From Arenicella sp. (GTDB lineage: Bacteria > Pseudomonadota > Gammaproteobacteria > Arenicellales > Arenicellaceae), in NCBI GenBank assembly GCA_023299895.1, contig JALZWI010000282.1:1-11642 (forward strand): DNA of 11,642 bases, given 5' to 3'. The notes under the pieces were generated by a model. The model made no database searches, was not told the DNA's origin, and worked only from the letters and a program-made list of their open reading frames with translations. Position numbers and translations under genes: made by a program. Of the stretch, positions 6,184 through 11,642 are shown in pieces (the stretch's first letter is position 1; each line of letters begins with the position of its first letter).

Positions 6184-9100
6184 AATAAACATCTTTAACA
6201 TAGCGTTTGCTTTGCGTCATGTTAGTTAGGTATTGCTGCGCGTCGATTTCGCTGATGCCACCTTGCTCTGAAATCAACTCAAGCAACGATTGTTCGACCG
6301 ACACGGCCATTTGCAGAGCATCTCCGCATATATAGACATACGCGCCATCTTGCAACCACTGATACAATTCACTGGCACGCTCTTTAATTCGATCTTGAAC
6401 GTAGACCTTTTGATCTTGATCACGGGAAAAAGCCAAATCGAGATGCGTTAGAAAACCCTCAGATTCAAATGCAAGCAGGTCTTCTTGGTATAAAAAGTCA
6501 CTATTGGCATTTCGATCACCAAAAAATAACCAGTTCTTGCCAGTATGGCCAAGCGCTTTACGTTCATACAAAAATCCTCTAAAAGGCGCAATGCCCGTTC
6601 CTGGACCGATCATAATGATCGGTGTATGCTGATCGCTTGGAATAGAAAAATATTTGTTGCCGACAAAATAACCTTCGATAATACTATTGAGTTCAAGACT
6701 GTCAGCAAGAAAACAAGAGGCAACCCCATGCTTGTTAGTTTGCTCTCCATAACGAACAGTCGCTACCGTAATACTGACTGTATTAGGTGTGACAGTTGGA
6801 CTAGATGAAATCGAGTATGCCCGTGCTGTAAGGGCTGGCAGACTATTGAGCAAGTCAACTCTTTGCTCATTGGTGAGCTGGTATTTCTCAACGACATCTA
6901 ATAGATCAAGACCAAAGAAGTGAGCCTGAATATCATCAGCGCTTACTAACGCCTCTAAGTTAACTGACTCCCGCAATGATTGATTGTGTTGGCACATCAG
7001 TTCTAACGAAGAACGGTTAATTAGTCGGATCTCTAATTGCTCTTGCAAAATTGTTTCGGCGCGGCTTTCATATCCGGGCAATATAGAATCAGCATCAACT
7101 TGTAAGTAATGAAGCCAGCGCTCTACTAAACTCTGACTATTTTTGGGTATCAAGTAAAGCGCATCGCCAGGCTGGTAACTCGCCTGTTCGGGTGAAAAGG
7201 TCAAGTCATAATGCATCGTTTCTTTTGTCGACGCGCTACCATTAAGTAGGCGCTTGGCGGACAATTGAAATGGCATCGGGCTTGCACGATTAAAGCGTTC
7301 GGGCTTAGCAGAAACGCTATCAGCGCTTTCTTCGATAATTGTTTGATCTCCTAGAAGGCTAATCTGTGATAAAGACTCATCCAGCCACAACTCTGCGGTG
7401 TCGAGGTAATCCACATCACATTTTCTAACGGTTTGTATTCTATTCGCTCCTAATTCAGCTAATCGAGCATCCCAATCAATGCCAGACTGACAAAAATTTT
7501 CATAGCTTGAATCGCCCAATGCCAACACGGAATAATTGACTCGACTTAACGTATTCGGGTCAATAGATTGAAGTTCATTCCAAAGATCTTCAGCAGCATC
7601 AGGCATATCACCTTCACCAAAAGTGCTTACAACAACCAATAAACGCTCAACATCAACAAGCTGCTCCACATCGGTATCAGCCATATTGAGAACGTGAGGC
7701 AATAACTCATGATCACCTGCGGCCTTGGCGCTATCTAGAGAAATCATTTCAGAATTTCCGGATTGAGACCCGTAAAGAATTGTCAGAGGTTTACCTGAAC
7801 GCGCAATAATTTCTCGATGCTCTTCAACTTTTATGATTTCGAGTTCTAGTCCAGAAAACGCCGCATTTCCTGTCAGAGGGTCAATACGCATTGGGTCTGT
7901 CAAATCGTTAACGCTGACACCGGGCTTTTGTTCAGCCACCGGTACACGTGTTCCTTTTTTGGTATGACCGAAACCATGTGGAATACTCACCACACCAGGC
8001 ATGACTGTATCTGTGATTTCGACAGGAATCATTATCTCTCCAACCCGTGAGCGAATTTTCACTGTTTCGTCTTGATTAAGATCAAGCCGTTCAGCATCGG
8101 CCGGATGAATCATGGCAGTACAACGAACTTGCTTACTCTTGTTTAGATTGGGTACCTGGTGCATCCATGAGTTGTTGGTATACACGTTACGTCGACCAAT
8201 CAACTTAAAACTGGCTTGTTCTTCTTGTGGTGTGGTTGCTTTCTGTAGGTCTTGATATTCACCATTGCGAACCTCTTCTAGGCGATCAAGGAACACTTTT
8301 GGCGCTAGGTGGATTTTTTTGTCGTGTGTCAGTAAGCCGTTCGGCACCCTAGAACGCAGTGGGCCGAGGTCAATTCCATGTTTAGAGTTAATGACTTTTT
8401 TTAGGCTTAAACCATTAAACCAACGTTTTGGGCTACTTAGTTTGCCGTACTCTCCGAACATTAAACCAAGGTTTACTAATCGGCGCGGGGTCATAAGTCG
8501 ATCAAACAAAGATAAGCCTTTGGGTGCTATACGTTGCCCCAACTCTTTCAAAACTTGCCAATCAAACGGTCTATCTTTCTCAATCGGGATCATGGCTTGT
8601 GAGAACTTAACGTTATTGCTTACTGATATAGTATTAAATATCAGGTCATAATGATCGATCTCCAAACCGCTTGGCGTGGGTAGAATGACATCGGCATGAC
8701 GAGTGGTTTCATTAATATAATTATCAATACAGACCATAAAATCAATATCTTCAAGCGCTTTGTCGAGACGATGACCGCCTGGCGATGACAGTACTGGGTT
8801 ACCACAAATAGTCACAAAGCACTTAACCTGATTTTCTCCTTCACAAAGCAGCTCATCAGCCATGGTTGAAACCGGAAATTCGCCGCCGAATTCACGCAAG
8901 TCGCGAACACGGCTTTTCCAGCGACCAAATATTTCTTTTTGTTTGTCTCTCGCCAGCTCAATTGCTGGCGATGGAAACATCATGCCGCCAGGCTTATCAA
9001 AATTACCGCTAACAATATTAATGGTGTTTATTAGCCAATGACATAAACCGCCGTGTGGCTGAGTGGATAATCCCATGCGTCCATACAATACAGCGCTTTT

Positions 9101-10057
9101 AGCCGCAATGTATTCTGACACTATTCTTTCTATTTCCGGTTCATCTATTCCGATAATTGGCGCTACAGTCGCGGGGCTATATTCAGATACTAGAGGTTGA
9201 ATTAGGTCGAAGTCATTTAAGTGATGTTGTACGTGCCCTAACTGAACATACTCATCACGAAACAAAATATGCAGAAATGTAAGTAAAAAATAGAGGTCAG
9301 TGGCGGGTTTAATAAAATGATGTTCTGAACAAATTTTTGCGGTTTCGGTCTTGCGTGGGTCAATGACAATGAATTTCCCCCCACGTTTTTGAATTTTCTG
9401 CAAGCGCTTAGAAACACCAGCGGATGTCATTATGCTGCCATTGCTGGCCATGGGGTTAGCGCCCATGATAATCATATGATCGGTGCGATCAATATCAGGG
9501 ACAGGAATCCGGAATTCATGGCCAAACATGAAGTGCCCTGCAAAATGATGTGGCAATTGATCCATGCTGGTGGCTGAAAATATATTTTTTGAGCCAATCG
9601 CACGCATTAGTACTTTCACAAAAGCCATCATGCCAAGGTTATGTACAATAGGGTTACCTAAGTAACTCGCGATAGAATTACGCCCATAACGATCTTTGAT
9701 TTTGTTAATATTATCTGCAACTGTCTGGTATGCCTCATCCCAAGAAATCTCTTGCCATTCAAGCTCACCATCCAGACCTAGTTTCTTTTTGACTGGGTAT
9801 TTAAGGCGGCTCGGATCCATTAATAACGGCCCCAGTGCAGACGCTTTAGGGCACATGCTTCCCTTGCTGAATGTGTCAGATTTGTCTGGGCGAACCTTAA
9901 AAACAGCCTCAGGTGTCGCTCCTTCAGGGTTATAATCAATCGAGACCCCGCACATGGCTTCGCAATAATTGCACACACGATAGTGTGTTTTGAGTTTTGG
10001 GCTGTGAGACAAAGCGCCTACACCTTTATGAGATCGTTGTGCGGTTGAGTCATTCAT
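6182..10057 (-). CDS. Molybdopterin oxidoreductase fused to CysJ-like NADPH flavoprotein reductase
   Basis: This is a single-chain redox enzyme of 1291 residues. The N-terminal half is a Mo-bisMGD oxidoreductase. It has a 4Fe-4S motif at C29, C32, C36 and C69, with K71 next to the last Cys, MGD-binding core segments (about 70-500, including GANPMASNG and VIDPRKTETA), and a molydopterin-binding C-domain (about 615-745, with NSWMHQ and SIPHGFGH). The C-terminal half closely follows CysJ: flavodoxin (about 757-895, with YGSQSGNSE, STFGEGDMPDAAE and LALGDSSYENF), an FAD domain (RAYSISSSP at 1079-1087), and an NADPH domain (IGPGTGIAPFRGF at 1150-1162, the SRDQ...KVYVQD 2'-phosphate region near 1211-1222, and a terminal RYVKDVY). 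There is no Tat or Sec signal, so it is cytoplasmic. Similar fusions are annotated as bifunctional nitrate reductase / sulfite reductase flavoprotein, but D166 rather than Cys appears to occupy the Mo-ligand position. Electrons should flow from NADPH via FAD, FMN and 4Fe-4S to Mo. The start codon overlaps the previous stop as TAATG. The substrate is unresolved. Confidence 0.94.
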   Translation of the reverse strand: MNDSTAQRSHKGVGALSHSPKLKTHYRVCNYCEAMCGVSIDYNPEGATPEAVFKVRPDKSDTFSKGSMCPKASALGPLLMDPSRLKYPVKKKLGLDGELEWQEISWDEAYQTVADNINKIKDRYGRNSIASYLGNPIVHNLGMMAFVKVLMRAIGSKNIFSATSMDQLPHHFAGHFMFGHEFRIPVPDIDRTDHMIIMGANPMASNGSIMTSAGVSKRLQKIQKRGGKFIVIDPRKTETAKICSEHHFIKPATDLYFLLTFLHILFRDEYVQLGHVQHHLNDFDLIQPLVSEYSPATVAPIIGIDEPEIERIVSEYIAAKSAVLYGRMGLSTQPHGGLCHWLINTINIVSGNFDKPGGMMFPSPAIELARDKQKEIFGRWKSRVRDLREFGGEFPVSTMADELLCEGENQVKCFVTICGNPVLSSPGGHRLDKALEDIDFMVCIDNYINETTRHADVILPTPSGLEIDHYDLIFNTISVSNNVKFSQAMIPIEKDRPFDWQVLKELGQRIAPKGLSLFDRLMTPRRLVNLGLMFGEYGKLSSPKRWFNGLSLKKVINSKHGIDLGPLRSRVPNGLLTHDKKIHLAPKVFLDRLEEVRNGEYQDLQKATTPQEEQASFKLIGRRNVYTNNSWMHQVPNLNKSKQVRCTAMIHPADAERLDLNQDETVKIRSRVGEIMIPVEITDTVMPGVVSIPHGFGHTKKGTRVPVAEQKPGVSVNDLTDPMRIDPLTGNAAFSGLELEIIKVEEHREIIARSGKPLTILYGSQSGNSEMISLDSAKAAGDHELLPHVLNMADTDVEQLVDVERLLVVVSTFGEGDMPDAAEDLWNELQSIDPNTLSRVNYSVLALGDSSYENFCQSGIDWDARLAELGANRIQTVRKCDVDYLDTAELWLDESLSQISLLGDQTIIEESADSVSAKPERFNRASPMPFQLSAKRLLNGSASTKETMHYDLTFSPEQASYQPGDALYLIPKNSQSLVERWLHYLQVDADSILPGYESRAETILQEQLEIRLINRSSLELMCQHNQSLRESVNLEALVSADDIQAHFFGLDLLDVVEKYQLTNEQRVDLLNSLPALTARAYSISSSPTVTPNTVSITVATVRYGEQTNKHGVASCFLADSLELNSIIEGYFVGNKYFSIPSDQHTPIIMIGPGTGIAPFRGFLYERKALGHTGKNWLFFGDRNANSDFLYQEDLLAFESEGFLTHLDLAFSRDQDQKVYVQDRIKERASELYQWLQDGAYVYICGDALQMAVSVEQSLLELISEQGGISEIDAQQYLTNMTQSKRYVKDVY

Positions 10058-10428
10058 TACGCAGTCTGAAAACTAGACAGATATACGGGTGACAACAACA
10101 GCGCTGCCAGTACAATGTCGACCAATATGCCAAACCATATTTGTGACAGCGGACATTTATCGATGATTGTGAACGTGCTTTTGATGATTGCGGCGGCCAA
10201 TGCAGCAACACCAAAGAAAACAAATAAATCTGATTTTTGGAGCCAAAGCGCATACATAGGTAAGGCGACCATGAAGCTGCCGAACAAAACTCGTAATTCT
10301 ATTAAGCCAACGAGATTACTGTGCTGCAAGCCAACAGCGCGGCCCATTTTAACAGGTAGAAATAGGCCGTTTAAACCGACAATCATACTTAAACATGCGC
10401 CAATAATTTGTAGAATATTAGGTGTCAT
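10057..10428 (-). CDS. Small four-helix inner-membrane protein, DUF4345-like
   Basis: The protein has 123 residues and is almost entirely hydrophobic. Four predicted membrane helices lie at about residues 4-24, 43-63, 68-87 and 96-117. The middle segment GLIELRVLFGSFMVALPMYA resembles the conserved ELR-x-xxGG signature of DUF4345 and related small membrane proteins, whose function is unknown. There is no signal peptide beyond the first helix and no catalytic motif. Its stop codon overlaps the start codon of the Mo/flavoprotein enzyme by one base (TAATG), so translation of the two is likely coupled. It begins 20 bases after the porin gene, with a G-rich but distant ribosome site (GGGGG, 9-base spacer). 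By position it might anchor or assist the cytoplasmic enzyme, or move its substrate across the inner membrane; that is inference only. Confidence 0.8.
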   Translation of the reverse strand: MTPNILQIIGACLSMIVGLNGLFLPVKMGRAVGLQHSNLVGLIELRVLFGSFMVALPMYALWLQKSDLFVFFGVAALAAAIIKSTFTIIDKCPLSQIWFGILVDIVLAALLLSPVYLSSFQTA

Positions 10429-10448
10429 ATAATGGTGCCCCCATTTTT

Positions 10449-11642
10449 TTATAGCTTAACAAGCATTTGTAAATATAGAAAATCGGGATCGCTTACACTC
10501 CCATTTTGGCTGCTATTCAATACACGATCTCCTGATTCAAAATGACTATAACCGGCTAAAAACTTAAACCCTTTAAATATTTTACTTGTTGGAGAATACT
10601 CAAGCGTAAAATCAAATTCAGTCCCTAAAAAACGTTCTTGGCGATCTATATTGTTCGCATCAACAAAGCTTACTGATACAGGACTTAGTCCAGCTTCGTA
10701 CCAGAAATCATTTTTATCGTCTAGCCAAAACCCATGTAAAGCAGCTCCAACCTTAAGCTTGTCGTCCCAAAATTTTCGTTGATAATTCAATTCAATAGTC
10801 CGCACATTTTGCAAAGCTACAAGGTCAAGAAAGCCGTAATAGGCATGATTTAGCGGATACAAGTTATCGAACGTTTTATGTCTATTGTCACTTGAATCGT
10901 TGTCGCCACTTGCCCACGCAAAACCTAGCTTTAAAACACCTTTAGCGAATGGTTTCGTAACACTCGCTTGCGCCATTGCCGCATCATGTCGGTTGCCATC
11001 AAAGTCGCCTGTCTGTAATGATGCTTGCGCTTCTAATACCAAGTCAACTAAATTTTCTTGTGCTCTAAACCCAAGTGTGTGTACGTCATCTCCAAAAGAT
11101 GAATTGCGTCGCTGTAGCCACCATGCTTGAACTACATCAATATCGCCAAGCTGCTTTTGTTCAATAAATAGGCCATTAAATTGACTATCAAAATATCGAT
11201 TTTCAGTATCTGCGCCATCATTGAAATTGCTCGGATCAACCCCAACAAGCTCAGTGACAAAAGCATTAACAGTTAAAGAATCATGTTTATAATCTATACG
11301 AAGACCGTCATGAACTCGCGCAGTATTCACCCATTCTAAAGACGCGACTAAACGCTGGTCGCCCAAATTGAGTTTTTGGCGACCAAGAGTAATATCAAAC
11401 TTCTCAGTGCTGTGTTTTAGTGCCAAGCGATGAATATCAAGATCATCGGCGAACGATTGATTTAGCGCATTGCTATTGATCGCAGGCGTGCTATTTAACG
11501 TTTCTCTAAAAATTCGAGCGTCCTGAATTTCAGCGATGAGCTGCCAATGACTATTAAAAACAAGCTTGCCTGCTAGCCTAGATTGCACCAACGTGTAGTC
11601 TTGCTTTGATTGATCAAAATCTAAATCATTTTTTACTTCGCC
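10449..11642 (-). CDS. Alginate-export-family outer-membrane beta-barrel porin, partial (5' end beyond right edge)
   Basis: This is an outer-membrane channel of the AlgE/alginate_exp type, a family that includes many diffusion or substrate-specific porins unrelated to alginate. The frame is open through the right edge, giving 397 visible residues and lacking the start and signal peptide. A start inside the window (TTG at 11591) would discard in-frame coding sequence and is not credible. Family hallmarks are the segment TLGRQKLNLGDQRLV followed by EWVNTARVHDGLRI (nt about 11390-11295), and FDNLYPLNHAYYGFLDLV followed by LQNVRTIEL (nt about 10871-10790). Alternating hydrophobic and polar strands run throughout, and the last strand ends YLQMLVKL. 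The final residue is Leu rather than the usual Phe. No alginate biosynthesis genes are nearby; instead it leads a tight operon for a redox enzyme, so it more probably imports that enzyme's substrate. The operon promoter must lie beyond the window. Confidence 0.87.
   Translation of the reverse strand, partial: GEVKNDLDFDQSKQDYTLVQSRLAGKLVFNSHWQLIAEIQDARIFRETLNSTPAINSNALNQSFADDLDIHRLALKHSTEKFDITLGRQKLNLGDQRLVASLEWVNTARVHDGLRIDYKHDSLTVNAFVTELVGVDPSNFNDGADTENRYFDSQFNGLFIEQKQLGDIDVVQAWWLQRRNSSFGDDVHTLGFRAQENLVDLVLEAQASLQTGDFDGNRHDAAMAQASVTKPFAKGVLKLGFAWASGDNDSSDNRHKTFDNLYPLNHAYYGFLDLVALQNVRTIELNYQRKFWDDKLKVGAALHGFWLDDKNDFWYEAGLSPVSVSFVDANNIDRQERFLGTEFDFTLEYSPTSKIFKGFKFLAGYSHFESGDRVLNSSQNGSVSDPDFLYLQMLVKL

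Noticed and set aside
6545..6808. Plus-strand frame opposite the flavoprotein domain, and similar frames at 3572-3787, 8265-8651, 9389-9577, 10115-10432 and 10885-11130
   Set aside because: They lie antisense inside strongly supported genes with clear domains, and their translations look random.
9389..9610. Possible selenocysteine or Cys active site (formate dehydrogenase or Nas-type) in the Mo domain
   Set aside because: No in-frame TGA and no Cys occurs near the Mo-ligand region (residues about 155-185); the segment reads SATSMDQ.
10449..11591. Porin beginning at the TTG at 11591
   Set aside because: The frame continues upstream without a stop to the window edge, and a start there would leave no signal peptide. 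The gene is treated as truncated by the window.

Overview
The window looks like chromosomal DNA from a Gram-negative, probably marine-type gammaproteobacterium. It is fairly AT-rich, encodes an alginate-export-family outer-membrane porin, a MscS-type channel with a signal peptide, and a reductase whose C-terminal half closely follows the CysJ sulfite reductase flavoprotein. The taxonomic call is an inference from gene content, not from a marker gene. I see no tRNA, rRNA, CRISPR array or intact mobile element.

Layout. At the left edge (1-638, minus) is the 5' part of a gene for an unrecognised exported protein, read from a GTG start and running off the edge. It diverges from an ECF sigma factor / zinc-finger anti-sigma pair (1025-2004, plus) across a 386-base AT-rich region that holds candidate promoters for both directions. 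The pair overlaps by four bases. A gene-poor stretch (2005-2463) follows and contains only weak, possibly degenerate coding traces.

From 2464 to the right edge everything is on the minus strand. In transcription order (right to left) it reads: an alginate-export-family porin (5' end beyond the window), a small four-helix membrane protein (DUF4345-like), a 1291-residue molybdopterin oxidoreductase fused to a complete CysJ-like NADPH flavoprotein, a cytoplasmic protein with two DUF1330-like halves, a classical SDR dehydrogenase, and a MscS-family channel. The first five are separated by 20 bases, a 1-base overlap, 11 bases and 10 bases, so they are very probably one operon. The channel follows after 49 bases and may or may not belong.

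How the genes could work together (inference). The porin would admit a small molecule. The fused enzyme would pass electrons from NADPH through FAD, FMN and a 4Fe-4S cluster to a Mo-bisMGD site in a single cytoplasmic polypeptide. The SDR and the DUF1330-like protein would process the substrate or product. Relatives of the fused enzyme are usually annotated as bifunctional nitrate reductase / sulfite reductase flavoprotein. However, no nitrite reductase or nitrate transporter is visible here, and the position expected for the molybdenum-ligating cysteine of Nas/Nap enzymes appears to be Asp (D166). The substrate should therefore be treated as unknown. This operon is the most promising candidate for an undescribed pathway in the window.
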